From assembly GCF_005239225.2 (NCBI RefSeq), contig NC_133287.1:14303493-14367492 (forward strand): a stretch of DNA of 64,000 bases. Direction: 5' to 3'. Below the pieces are notes generated by a model. That model did not search any database. It was not told the origin of the DNA and worked only from the letters and a program-made list of their open reading frames with translations. Both the position numbers and the translations under genes were made by a program. The stretch is from Populus alba. Its lineage: Eukaryota > Streptophyta > Magnoliopsida > Malpighiales > Salicaceae. Each line of letters starts with the position of its first letter. Within the stretch, counting starts at the first letter, position 1. Positions 33,146 through 45,403 of the stretch are shown here, piece by piece.

Positions 33146-35602
33146 GACAGTTTATTGTGACGAGACAGTTAATGATAAATGGGTGGGTGCCTCTTCTTTG
33201 TGAAGCTGGTGGAAATATAAGCTGGAAGACTTAGAAATTGACTTGAGCAAGTTGTGCCTGGAAGATGCCTTCATAAACTGTCCTCTTTTTAGAATTTGAC
33301 GACCGAAAACAAATTATTTGAATTTGACAAAATCAACCAATGAATGAATGGCGAATTCTGATGACTAGGTTTTGTAAACCTAGTCTTTGAGAGACAGGGT
33401 CAACATTATTGTGCTTCAAGCTATAAAAGGGACCAACAAGACTATTGCCAAAGAAATTACCTTCTATTAATTATCATTATTTAGAATTATTTTTTGGCCT
33501 TTTTATTTTTCACTGCTTCTATAATTATTATAATCAGCTAACAAAATGGAACCCAATACTTGTTGCTTGTTGTTATAATGTATTACTAGCTTTCAGCCAT
33601 GTTTCGCTACAGATTAGATAAAAGCCTATAATTACATTAAAATAATATAAATATTGCTATTTTTACTTGCATGTGATGAAATATTTAAAATAAAAACATC
33701 GACTAGTATATTAGACTAGATTAATCGATTATCATAACCATTAATAAAAAAAAGTCAGCGTGACTTGTTCAATAAAGCGGGTCATTAGTGAACTAGTTGC
33801 CCTATTCAAATGATGATTTGGTTTTAAAAAACAACATTAACACCTCCATCATTTTAGTCTTGTCTAACCCTAACTTAAATGTGAAAACAAAAAACTACTA
33901 AAGGATTAAATTGAAAAAAAAAAACAAGGGAGTGAAATGAAAAGACGATGAAACATTGTATTGACCCGAGTTAACACGTGAGATTCACAACCTTAATAAT
34001 GGACATGACTAGGCATCATAGCCATCTTTCAAAATAGCAAAGCAAACTTTTTAGTCATGGAAGATGCCTCCAATTGTACTATAGCTCTCAAGTACTAATG
34101 GAGTTCATTAAATCATAAGCTATTTTTGAACAACATTACACTCAACTGATTTAGAAATTTGTCATTACTAGATGCTATTCATAGTTTTGATGGATTTTGT
34201 TGAATCATCATTTGATTATGTGCTTGTTTACCCCCAATTAATCTGGATATTATCTGGTATCCCTCTTTAGATCCACTGCATTACACCCTGACCGCTCAAC
34301 TTTTCAAGGACGACTTATAAGAAATATCAATCTTATATTTGTCAAGGACTTTGCAAACTCGGTCAATCGGTCAATGACCTATTTTTTTTTTTTTAATCAC
34401 TTTCTTGCTTTAGAATCAACTTGTAAATTTCTAGGATTATGTCCATTCCAGTCTAATTGTTGCAAAGAAATCATGAGATATCATTCATCATTGAGATGCA
34501 TCTTTTATGCATTTTTTTGTTGAGAATTGATAGGGTAATGGTTGAGAAAAAAGTGTTAGCTTAAAGTTAGGCTATCCATGGCTCAAATAAATTATTATTA
34601 TTTTCATTTTGAAGACAAACATTTACCCGATATTAGCTGAAAACAATTTTGTTTTGAGTTTCTTACAATTCCTAGGGTTTTAATCTTTCTTAAGGAAAAA
34701 GATAATTTGGTCTAGTGGAGGTTTATGATGAGGTGATTTTTTTTCTTTTTGTACGTTTCAAAGCAAAAGGTTTGAGTAAAACTCGAGGTTTTGTTGAGAA
34801 AAATTTGTCTCTTTTTTAGCATTTATTTTATCAGCATGAATAGTAACAAATAACTTATTTGTGATGTCATGATTCTTGTGAAAATTTCTTTTGCATTTTG
34901 AGAGATTTTGATCTGAAAACCAAGATGGCTCCTTTTACAGGTCAAAGTTTGGAACTATTGATTTAATGACTAATTGTTGAGTGGGTGGCCACATCTTGAC
35001 TTGGTGACAATCCTTATCTTCTTATCTGAACAAAACGTCATTGATAACATTATAATTTGAACAAACTTAACTCATGAAAGTTCTATGAAATTGTCTTAGC
35101 TTTCCAGGAAAAATAATTGAGGTCATTTGGACTTTTATAACTCGAGATATGGGCTGGATAGTGTCTGGGTTGGAGGACGGATTCGGACTTCTCTGTTGTT
35201 GCTACAATTTGGACTTGAAAATGACCTTTTTAAATCTTGGACTCCTCATGAAAGTTTTAGGCTTATATCTTAGCTTTCCATCCATATAGAGCAGACCTAA
35301 ATCCAAGATTTATAGCTCCGGATATGACCCAATGATCGAACAATGTTCCAGTTTGGACTGAACCAGCATCTCTTTTCTAAATTTAGCCTTCTCTTTGTCC
35401 TTTCAATTTCAGTACTTAAACTCATTAATCAATCCTTTTATTTATGTGATAGGCCTGCATTTAAGATGAATATTTACCATAAATTAAAGGTATCTTATAG
35501 TATCAGACTTGTTATTATAAAACATGCTTTCATTAAGAAGTTATTGATACTTCAAGTGCAAAATGATGATATAAAACCTTGATAAAAATACACTTTTAAG
35601 TA
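33146..35602. other. Intergenic, partly transposon-like
   Basis: The first about 300 bases are the promoter side of the DUF569 paralogue, with a TATA-like 'cttatatttcc' on the minus strand near 33220. The stretch 34900-35340 has the look of LTR-retrotransposon non-coding sequence, but no boundary or motif was found. No gene was seen. Confidence 0.4.
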
Positions 35603-36905
35603 CTAATCAGTGTCTGCACTATTCATTTAATTCAATGGCAGTCTTAAGAATTAGATAAGTTGATTAATCTAAACAATATAAATGTTCGCAATCCATGTTT
35701 GATTTGATTGAATGTTTTCCCTAAAATTAATAACCTAGATCCACCACAGCTATTAATCTCATTTGCTTCACAAGTTTATATACCATAACTTCAGTTTTGA
35801 TAATAAACTTAACAATAGATTGTTTATAATAATAACTTAGAGTCTGCTCTAACAATTAAAATGAACAATTATAGAAAATAAGCATAAGAAAACAAGCATG
35901 TTAATCATATAAACTAAAAAGAAAAGGTAAAATAAATCTCATAGTTCTTGAAATCCAAAGGTTTTTGTGTCCTTGCTACCAAGAAAAAGAGCTTAGCCCT
36001 ACATGTTTATTGAAAAACTAATAAAAAAAAAAAAAACAAGAAGAAGAAGAATGCATGGTTTCAGGTTTTTGGAGGAAAAGGGTGCATTTTTCTTCTCTTT
36101 TTTGGCCACCCCCTTTCCTTTCTCTCTCTCTCTCTCTTTTTTTTTATTTGATAGGAAACCCTAATTCCCTTTTCCTACAAAATAGTCCTTTTCTAAGGAG
36201 ATGATTTACATTGAAGTATTTTAACAACTATTTTCCTAAAAAATAAAAAATAACCTTGCATAAAATCTTTAAGCTTTGACTTTGGACTTAGAGGAGCTAA
36301 ATTGTTGAAATAAAGATTTGGATGTCGATTTGAATGCTTTGAGAAGTACTTTGGACTTGTTTCTTCATAAAACTTGTCTGCTGACAGAACTCATGTGTCA
36401 TCTTAGAAAAATCATATATCTCTCATCTGAGCTCTTTTCTGCTGAAATTTGGTACGCTAATAAGTATTCGAGTTAGGAATCCAACGAAATTGAGTTTGCA
36501 TCAAATGGACTTCTCTTGCTCAAGATATTCAAGTCGGAATGGCTGAAAGTCATCATTGAAAAAATACGAGATTTTTATTTGAAGGCTTTGATTTCCATGC
36601 TCTTTCTTTTTTAATTTTTCTTGTCATATACGTATAGAAAGGCATGGATGTTATATTTCTAATGCCACTAGAATCACTTCATTTTGATCTTTAGAGCTCA
36701 AGCTCTACACAAAACATCAATCGGGGGTCAAATCTGTCAATTATCTTCAATTTACTTCTTTTTGAATCTTACATCCAAAAGTGTCTTTAAAACATAAAAT
36801 AAAGAATATCAAAACATTTTATATATAAAACATAGGAAAAATACTAAATAAATATGGGTAAAACTATCGAATAATATGACTACATCAAATATATGCTATG
36901 ATATT
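35603..36905 (+). repeat. Repeat A, copy 3
   Basis: The copy matches copy 1 from 'cagtgtctgcact' onward ('gcttcacaagtttatatacc', 'tagttcttgaaatccaaagg', 'cctacaaaat'). It extends past the end of copy 1 to match copy 2 in reverse complement ('ttaagctttgactttggactta', 'ggatgtcgatttg'). It contains a (TC)n tract near 36120-36140 at the place where copy 2 has (GA)n. There is no coding capacity. Confidence 0.75.
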
Positions 36906-39259
36906 CAAACATGTTTCGTATTATCATACCATACATGCCATTATGTTACTGTTAAAAAAAAAACAGAACAAAATTATAATTAGCAAGTTTCTTTTTAAAA
37001 TTTTCTGATTATGGATAAAGCTTGTGTTATTTAGCACATATATTATTCAAAATTGAGATGATACATTTCCATAATTTTTTTATTTCAAATGAGGAGCTTA
37101 AAGGAAAGCATACAAGGTTACCTAGATTTGATCATTATACTTTTCCAATGTGTTTTTATTGGAGTCTCTTACTCTTTTTTATATCGATTCTCTTGTTTTT
37201 ATTTTAATGTTGGTAGTTCATATACCTATATGACACATTTCTATTAGAGTAAGTTTTCCGTTTCTAAAATTATATAATTAAAGAAATAAGTAATATTTTA
37301 AAAACTGATATAACAAAAAGTAAGCATGAAAGAAATAATTTATTTAAATTAATAAGGTTTGTTTAGTTATTTTTTCTTAATCAATTTACTTTTTTTAATC
37401 ATTTAATTTTCACCTTAAATGGGAAAAAATAAAAGACTTATTTTGGATCCCAAAAATAAAATTGTGTCAAACATTAAGCTTAGTACTTTGATAGAAAGGT
37501 GTCAAGTAAAGGTATTAACTAAGAACGATATAATTACAGGACCTTTATGCAAAAAGAAGAAGAAAAAGAAGAGTAAAATGACTTAATCAATATAAATAAA
37601 GAATTCATTAAAAACAAATTGGACAAGTACAAGAATCGAATCAAGATAAAACCTATACGTAATCCTTACGAGTCTAAAACCAACGCTAAAATTCATCAAA
37701 ATCAGATGTTGTCTTGAACAGAAAGCTCTTTTTGATAAGTAATTTAACTAGTTAAGTACTCGTGTGTTATATTACAGGTAGGATTTTAAGTTAATTTCAA
37801 ATATAAAAATAAAATATACAATGCATTGTTGATGTGTTTTATGAAATCATGAAAAATTCTAATTGAGAATTGAGAAGTTAATAAATACATTTAATAAATT
37901 AAATTATATATATATATATATGAACCAATAAATCATAAAAAAAGTTGTTAAACTCTAATGCAACATAGAAGCCGAAAGTTAATTTTTCTTATAAATAGTA
38001 AAAGATAAATGCAAATGCAAAAATTTTATCTGAATTATTATTTTTATTTTATTCATCTTTTTTTATTTATCTTGTAGACTAATTTTGATCGCACTAAGTA
38101 TATATATGATTCTCGTTCCTATAAATGTATTATGAAAATATAATTCGTCTATTTAAAATCTAAAAGGAATAGATTCTTAATTTGTTTTTTGCAGTTATCA
38201 AAATAAATAATCATAAAAAATACTAACAATTTAAATTATGAGGAAAGTATATTTTTCTTGTAAGAGTTTCTTTTTTTATTTGTGATTTTTTTATTTAAAT
38301 TAAGTGTAAAAAAATGCACTTCTTAAGCCAAAACTTCATTATTCATTAATTTCCTTTTAGTTTTGAAGGGAACATGTTTTTTCTTATCAAAAGCATGGTT
38401 ATTCAAATAAAAATTTATTATGATTTATAAAGAGAAAAACAAGAAAAATATATTTCACTTATAAAGTAAAACACTTATATATATAGGGCCTAAAAAATAA
38501 GCTTGGGCATAAAAAGGTATTCATGTCTAGGATGTAATGCAATAGTGCTAACTTGCAACCAAGCCCATATATTTGGGCTTTAGATCCTAGATAAGTTTTA
38601 TTTTCAATAAACAGCAAATGATGTGTTATCCATACTAGTACACAATGGGTATAAATCAAGATTAAAGATTTTGAGTTCTAAAATCCTAGATTTCAACCCC
38701 TTTTTAACAAAAAAAAAATCCTATAAAACCTTTTTCTCACAATCTTTTTCAATGATTAAAGATTAAACCTTTTAATAACTCATAACTAATATTATTTTAA
38801 GTGGTTTAAGTATCGTTTATATTTTTATAATAGATATGTCTTTCATAAAAAATTTGACACCTTATAAAATTGAGCTCAAGTTATTATAAAAGTAATGTAG
38901 CTCAAGAATGTGAAACAATGATTTTATAGAAAGAAAGTTTAAGACTTTGAAAGAATTATAAAAATAATGAACTTTATGGGTTTTTTTTTTTTAGATAATA
39001 AGTAATGAGTCAGTTGAGTAAGGTATTCTCCATCCGTGAAAATAATTTTTACTGTTCACAATGCTATTGATCCCAACTTGGTACAAAAAACCTTCTTCTT
39101 TATAGCTTGAAATTTGAATATGAAATTTGGCTTAAGAATGAGTTGAAAGCTTAGAATGCTAATGGAATTCATGGGAAGAAAAATTAATCCTTTTCGGCAG
39201 GAAAGCAGTGAAGAAGAAAATTGACACTTATTAGCATAGATCACATTGCCCCTTACTAA
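36906..39259. other. AT-rich intergenic sequence
   Basis: No gene, terminal repeat or target duplication was recognised. It contains a (TA)n patch near 37905-37920 and many short A/T runs. Confidence 0.45.
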
Positions 39260-40069
39260 GGCCTCGTTTGTTTGCTAGAAAAGTTTTCTTTTTGTAAAGT
39301 GGTTCTCTTTGGAAAGTGAATTATTTTCCGATGTTTAGTAGTGTTATGAAAAATAAACTTGAAAACACTTTCCAGTATTTGGTTATGTCATGGATAATGA
39401 ACTGAAAAATAATTTATTAATGAATTAATTTTTTTTCAAATTTATCTAATATATGAAAAATATTTAATATAAATATTTAATCACTTACAATAAAATAATA
39501 AATCTAAAAAGTATAATGATGAATTTTTTTTTATTATATCCTATATTCATATATAGCTTATTTTATAAAATATAACTATATATTATTTTTTAAAAAAAAA
39601 TCTTATTTTCATTTTATATTTTATATTCTCGTCTCCCTCATATTCATTTATCCTCTTATGTGAATAAAATTTTCACTATTCTATTTGTTATTACCAAAGC
39701 ACTAGGAAATCACAAAGCACTAGAAAATTAAAAAAAAAAAATGAAAAAACAAGGAAAATGAAATACCAATAAGAAAAAGGTTGTAAGACTTCAAGAGATA
39801 GAGTGTGTGGATGAGATGCACATGGTCCTGTGATTGGTGACAAGATCCTTGTTTTGCTTGTCACAAGAGAAGGAGACATCACATGTTTTTTTGGTAAACA
39901 AAGGAAAGCATTTTTGTTGGGATAGGAAAAGGAAAACACTTTCCTGCGGCAAAGCATTACTCTTTTCTTTAACTGAAATTCAGTTTCCTAAGACCAACTT
40001 TCCTTATTTTTACCAAAAATAAGAAAGTGAGGAAAATGAATTCCTGAATTCCTGAAAACAAACAAGGCA
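39260..40069. mobile_element. PIF/Harbinger (Tourist-like) MITE
   Basis: The terminal inverted repeats are imperfect: left GGCCTCGTTTGTTTGC, right the complement of TGCCTTGTTTGTTTTC. Both ends abut the trinucleotide TAA (39257-39259 and 40070-40072), the target type of PIF/Harbinger elements. Length is about 810 bp. Subterminal sequence is rich in 'ggaaa' and 'ttttcc' words; a very AT-rich section at about 39410-39620 may be a later insertion or expansion. No transposase is encoded. Confidence 0.75.
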
Positions 40070-41383
40070 TAAAGGTGAAAGGTAACTCCTTCTCTTGTTA
40101 TTGCTTTCTATGACGAATGCTTGCCCTTATTAAAGAAAGGGATACTTATTGATTCCCCAGGAACAATAAATTGTCACTTAAGCACGCCCAGAATCCCCTC
40201 GAAGGGATGGAGGAACCACAATAGCCAATCCCAAGCTCGTTAAAGAAGGAACTATAGCAAAAATCTATAAAAATATAAAAAATTATTTTCCTTTTTGAAG
40301 TGACAATTTGGCACCGTTTCTTCTAATTTTTTTTTTTATGTTTTAAATCATTTTAATACGATGATTTTAAAAATAAAAAAATATATATTATTTTAATATA
40401 TTTCGGCATGAAAAATACCTTAAAAAGCAACCGCAACCATACTTCTAAACAAGCACTTAAGAGCCAGAATGAAAATACAAAGCAGTATTTATAGGTGAAA
40501 AAAAATCACACATGGTCGTTACTCAAATAAGCAAAAAGAAGTGAAATATTTTAAACTTTTTGGAGTGTTCTTGCTGTTATTAAAAATGACTATATCACCA
40601 TTTTTTAGTGAAAAATAGTTGGTGTAAGAGCTCAAGTATAAAATAAGTTAATCATTTGAGACAAGGTAGCTCATGTATTAAAAAATCAAGTACAACTCAT
40701 CCAAAAATTACAAGTTTATAATTTTAATTAAAATTGGTTAAAAAGTAAAAGAGCTTACATGATAAAGTATTTTAGTAAAAAATAAATACAAAGTTATTTA
40801 TTGATTAAAGGTGCAAGAGCACATGTGATAAAGTTTATGCTCTTCATTTAAAAGGAATTGAGTGATTATATCAAAGTATTTGATAAAAAAAAAAAAATTA
40901 TAAAGTGCTTTTTGCCATGTATAAGTTTTAGTAGTAAAAATATTTTGAATGATAAATTTTGACAATGAAAAACAATTTTGAATAAATTTATTTTTTTTCA
41001 TGCTAAATTAAATTCTATTAAGACTTTGATTACATTAATATAAGTTTAGTTATCTTCATGTTATATTTGCATCTAAAAAATTCATATTGCTTGAAATTAA
41101 TATGGAAATATTTTTATAACAATAAAACCTTTAATCTACATATTAAATTTACTAATTGTTATTATCATAAAAATAATAATTAATTGATAGGTATTAAAAA
41201 CCTTTGGTCCAACAAATAATAGATGTTTAAGGATTAAGATAAGTTTTTGTTGCATGGATGACAAGATGGATTTGAGGGTGTTTAGGAGTATGATAACGAT
41301 TGATTTTCAAAGTGTTTTTTACTTAGAAATATATTAAAATAATATTTTTTTATATTTTTTTATAATTATTTTTTATATTAGCA
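40070..41383. other. AT-rich intergenic sequence with MITE-like fragments
   Basis: About 40300-40440 has the composition and ending ('aaaaagcaaccgcaacc', 'taaacaagc') of a common poplar-type AT-rich MITE; a similar fragment is near 47540-47645. No complete element or gene was found. Confidence 0.4.
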
Positions 41384-42068
41384 CATATTAAAATGGTCTG
41401 AAAACACTAAAAATATTAATTTAAAGTAAAAAAAATTAATTTTTTTTTAAATATTTTTAAAATATAAAAACAAATGAAGAATGTTTGCAAACAAAACACT
41501 AATTAAATTCATATATATATATATATATATAATATATATATATTATATATATATATATATTATATATATATATATATATATGCGCGCTCTAACCCACCAA
41601 GTCAAATTTATCTCCCTCTCTCTGTATGCAACTCAAAAGCAATTCATTGATTACAATAAAATAATAAGCTAGATGCCGAGAGAAGATCAGCACAAGATGG
41701 ACATTGCTCATCCCAAATTTGTTCTTCATCGAAGTTCGGTTGCCCTGTTGCTTAAAACATGAGCCACCTAATTAGAACATGTGGCTGAATATTGAAATAA
41801 TAATAATAATAAAAAAAAACATTTAAAACAAGATCCTAAATAGAGGATGTCTTCAGCAATCCGACCAACATCATCAGACGAAGACTTGGGAGATCTCAAG
41901 AAATACACAATTGGCAAATAATCCACTTTGAAAATATCTATGCTAACTTTCATATTAAAATGATCTGAAAATACTAAAAATATTAATTTAAAATAAAAAA
42001 ATTTATTTTTTTAAAATATAAAAACAAATAAAAAATGTGTGCAAACAAAACACTAATTAAATTTCTAT
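41384..42068. repeat. Direct repeat pair of ~120 bp flanking a LINE fragment
   Basis: 41384-41511 and 41952-42068 are close copies in direct orientation, sharing 'cactaaaaatattaattt' (with small changes) and ending 'gcaaacaaaacactaatta'. Between them are a long (TA)n tract (41508-41581) and a LINE-like fragment. The arrangement could be a large target-site duplication, an unequal-exchange duplication, or two MITE ends. Confidence 0.75.
41660..41953 (-). pseudogene. LINE 3' fragment with RNase H-like residues
   Basis: Minus-strand translation of 41953-41790 ('YLPIVYFLRSPKSSSDDVG') and, in another frame, near 41745-41715 ('VAHVLSNRATELR') resembles the RNase H domain at the end of plant L1 ORF2 proteins, where a VAH-L-x-x-x-A motif is conserved. 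Stops and a frameshift break it. On the minus strand the fragment runs into a (TA)n tract, which can act as a LINE tail. The assignment rests on short motifs only. Confidence 0.45.
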
Positions 42069-43024
42069 ATTGCCAATATACACACACACACTCTGAACTT
42101 CCGTCACACACACTCTGAACTTCCGTCCGATGATGCAATATTGAGGTTGACTTTTTAGTGACACTTACTCTAACATATCATCTTCAAATTCATTATTTTA
42201 ATATATTTTTAAATAAAAAAATACTTTAAAAAATAACTAAAATTACATTTCCAGCCCTAAACAAACTTTTCATATGCAAATACAATAACAACAACAACTA
42301 TTAAAAATTTATTTGCATGTTATTGGTTTGCATTCATAGGTTGTCAATTTTCTCTTCTAGATTCAAGTTAAAATATTATCAAGATTTTCCATAAACTTAT
42401 TCATGTACTTGTTAATTAATATTTAACACTTGTCAAAGATTTGGTATCTTGTATATCTAGCTAGGTTTTATGAATTAATTTCACCCATTTTGCTAAGTAT
42501 GAAGATATAATTCGAATTTTGTTCTATCCTAGAGACAACGGTCTCATTTTCTTTTTAAGAAAGAAAATAATGATACTTGTTTTTTACAAGGATATTGTTT
42601 TATGTTAATATCAAATTTTAGACTGGCTATTTATATTTAGACTAAACCATTCATGAAAAATTCTTTTTCACATTAATTGGTTTTTTTAAATGGACTTCGA
42701 AATATCAACAAAAACAAACTTATATTTATTATTTGAGCCAATACATAAATGATATTAATAACAATATTTCTTAAATGACATAAATGTTTGTTCTTGAAAT
42801 GTTATTAATATTAGAAAGGAAGAATCTAATAATTATTTTCTTTTAAATACCCAACAATGATACATAATTTATTAAAATAAAGATAGTGTTTGTTATGCAT
42901 AAAATATTTTACAGATAGATGATATTTAAAAATAAAATGTTTTTGTAAGTGTATGTGTGTGTATATGTACATATATATAAAACAAATTTTATGATTTTTA
43001 GTAAGTTATAACGTTAAGATATAT
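42069..43024. other. AT-rich intergenic sequence
   Basis: No gene was seen. It starts with a short (CA)n run and a duplicated 'cactctgaacttccgtc' (about 42090 and 42112), then featureless AT-rich DNA. Confidence 0.45.
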
Positions 43025-43255
43025 TAGCAATGAAATAATGATGATATGTTTGTGATGGTGAGATTGTGGTGATTATAGTTGTGTTAATAGTAAAGGTTAT
43101 AATAATGGTGGTGGAGTGGTGGTGATGGTGAAATTCGTGGTGGTAGAGTAGTAGTGGTGATGTGGTAAAGTAGTGGTGATAACTGAGATGGTGTTGACAA
43201 TAACAATGGTGAAGATAATAATAATGATAATGATAATGATTGAAATAATGGAATG
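43025..43255 (+). repeat. Irregular trinucleotide-rich tract (GTG/GAT/ATA)
   Basis: The stretch is built of mixed GTG, GGT, GAT and AAT triplets ('ggtggtggagtggtggtgatggtg', trimmed) passing into 'aataataatgataatgataatg'. The plus strand is nearly free of C. It is not open in a useful frame. It looks like a decayed compound trinucleotide microsatellite. Confidence 0.75.
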
Positions 43256-43742
43256 ATATTATAAGTTAATTATTTTTTATAAAGTGTTTTACAAAAATTT
43301 ATGAATGGAAATTTTTTTTGAACAAATAAACTAATTTCATAAGTTGATCATGTAATATTTTACATTTAATCAATTTTCTCGTAAAATATTTTACTTAAAA
43401 CAAATTCCTACTAAATTATAAGAACAAAACAACTTAGCTAACATTATATCTATTTTAATCTTATTTCTCTAAACCAATTAAATGTTTCAATATTAATATT
43501 GTGACCCTTACCTTATTCACTATTGATTGAAACAATGTAATAATCAATTTGTTTTTTTCAAAAAAATTATTTAACTTGCTATTGGAGACAATAAAGTTTT
43601 TTTCATAGAATTCATTTATCATTATAATATTTAATGGAGATAAATTAGTCTTTTAACATTCTGGTAGTACAATGAAATAATTAATTTACCCTTAAAAACA
43701 TTTTAAAAAAATAACATTCATGGGCTTTTTTTGTATTTTTAT
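43256..43742. other. AT-rich sequence before the tandem duplication
   Basis: No gene or repeat boundary was recognised. Confidence 0.45.
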
Positions 43743-45172
43743 TGTTTTTTAAAAACATTGTTAAATGATTAAATTACCATTAAAATCAAAATTTCTTTAA
43801 CTTGCGTCAAGGGGCGTTTTCATCTTTTTATCCTTTTTTTTATTATTATTACCAAATCTATTTAGGGGTGATTTGATAATTTAATAAACATACATACTAT
43901 TTTAAAAAAGTAGCTGACACGTGAATGGTGGGCATGCTCTTTGGATGACCATACCACATTTTCGGTTAGCCAAACACCAACTTACAAGGTAGTGTTGGAA
44001 TGACTTTGGTGACCTCTTTATGTTTGGATAATGTATATAGTCAATAGACCTTCAATTTGACGCCAACTACCTTTTATTTTTTTACCTTCTTTTCTTTATT
44101 CTCCTCAATATTCACAGTAACTTTCAAATTTTTAAAGCATCTCTTTAATTTGTTTTTCTTTCATATTTGATTTATGTTCTTTTCATTATTATTTATTTTA
44201 TTTGAAATGATTTATAAAATTATAAAGTTATTTAATTCATCCTCCAAAATTTTCATATGTTAGATTTGATTCCTATTATTTTGATTGATATATATATTTT
44301 TTAATTTGTGATGATTTTTAAAATTATTTTATTTTTATCATTTCATCATCTTTTAGTTTTTCTTTTCCTTTTAAATTTAATTTTCATTCTTTTAATTATT
44401 ATTATTTTTTACTTTGAATTTTTTTAATTGATATTTTTTTTTATTTCATCATTGAACATTAAATTGGTTGAGAATTAAGATTCTTAATTAAGTTAGGGTC
44501 TAAGATTTAATGGGTTGCAAGTTTGAGATATTAAACTAAGTTTAGAACATTTGTCTATGTTTGCTTGTTTTTTTTTTCTTTTTCTAAAACTTATGTCTTT
44601 TTAGTTTCATTCTTTAACATTTATTTAATTGGAGATTAGTATCCATTGTTTTATTTATTTGCTTTTTGTAGGATTTTTTTACTGATTTTAAAAATAACCC
44701 GAGTTATATCAGATCTTTTAATTTACCATTCTTTGTTAAATTTACCTTTTTTTCAAATAAATTTTGTTTTAGAATTAAATTAAACTAATTGATTGGATAT
44801 AAGTATGAGATGCTAATAATATTTTGTTTGGTTTGCTTTCTGGGTTGTTTTTTTAGCAGTAGGTGTTGTCTTTTTTGTGTTGTTGTACAACTTTTCATAG
44901 CGACATTAGAACCGTCTCGGTGAGCTCTTTTTTATAGTGGAGCAGTGTCCACAACAGAGCAAAGGTGAATTCCCAACGAGTTTTCTTTCTTCGCCTCCCG
45001 AGTATGATATTAATAATTCATTTTTATATTTAATTATTTTTATTTTTATCTTTTTATTTATTGTTGATGTTTTATTTATTGTATTATTAAAATAACTGAA
45101 TTTATTGAATTTAATAAAGTAAAATAAATGATTCGGATATTAATTTTATTTTAAAAAAAATGCTGACATAAC

Positions 45173-45247
<75 letters not shown>

Positions 45248-45403
45248 CCGAAGGAACCCGACCCAAGGCCACATGTGTGTGTAACTGTGCAATGTGTATG
45301 ACTTGAATTGTCTATCTTCTATCTCTATGTCGGACGAAAATTCCCTAACAAATAACTAGCCTTTTAGTAGAAAGAAGCAATTAATGGTCCCAACAACATA
45401 CAA
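43743..45403. repeat. Tandem duplication, unit 1 (1661 bp)
   Basis: Begins 'tgttttttaaaaacattg' and ends 'ccaacaacatacaa'. The whole unit recurs immediately afterwards. It contains non-coding AT-rich sequence, an imperfect (TA)n tract of about 68 bp (45178-45245), and moderately GC-rich islands such as 'gcgacattagaaccgtctcgg' (44900). No open frame of interest was seen. Confidence 0.97.
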
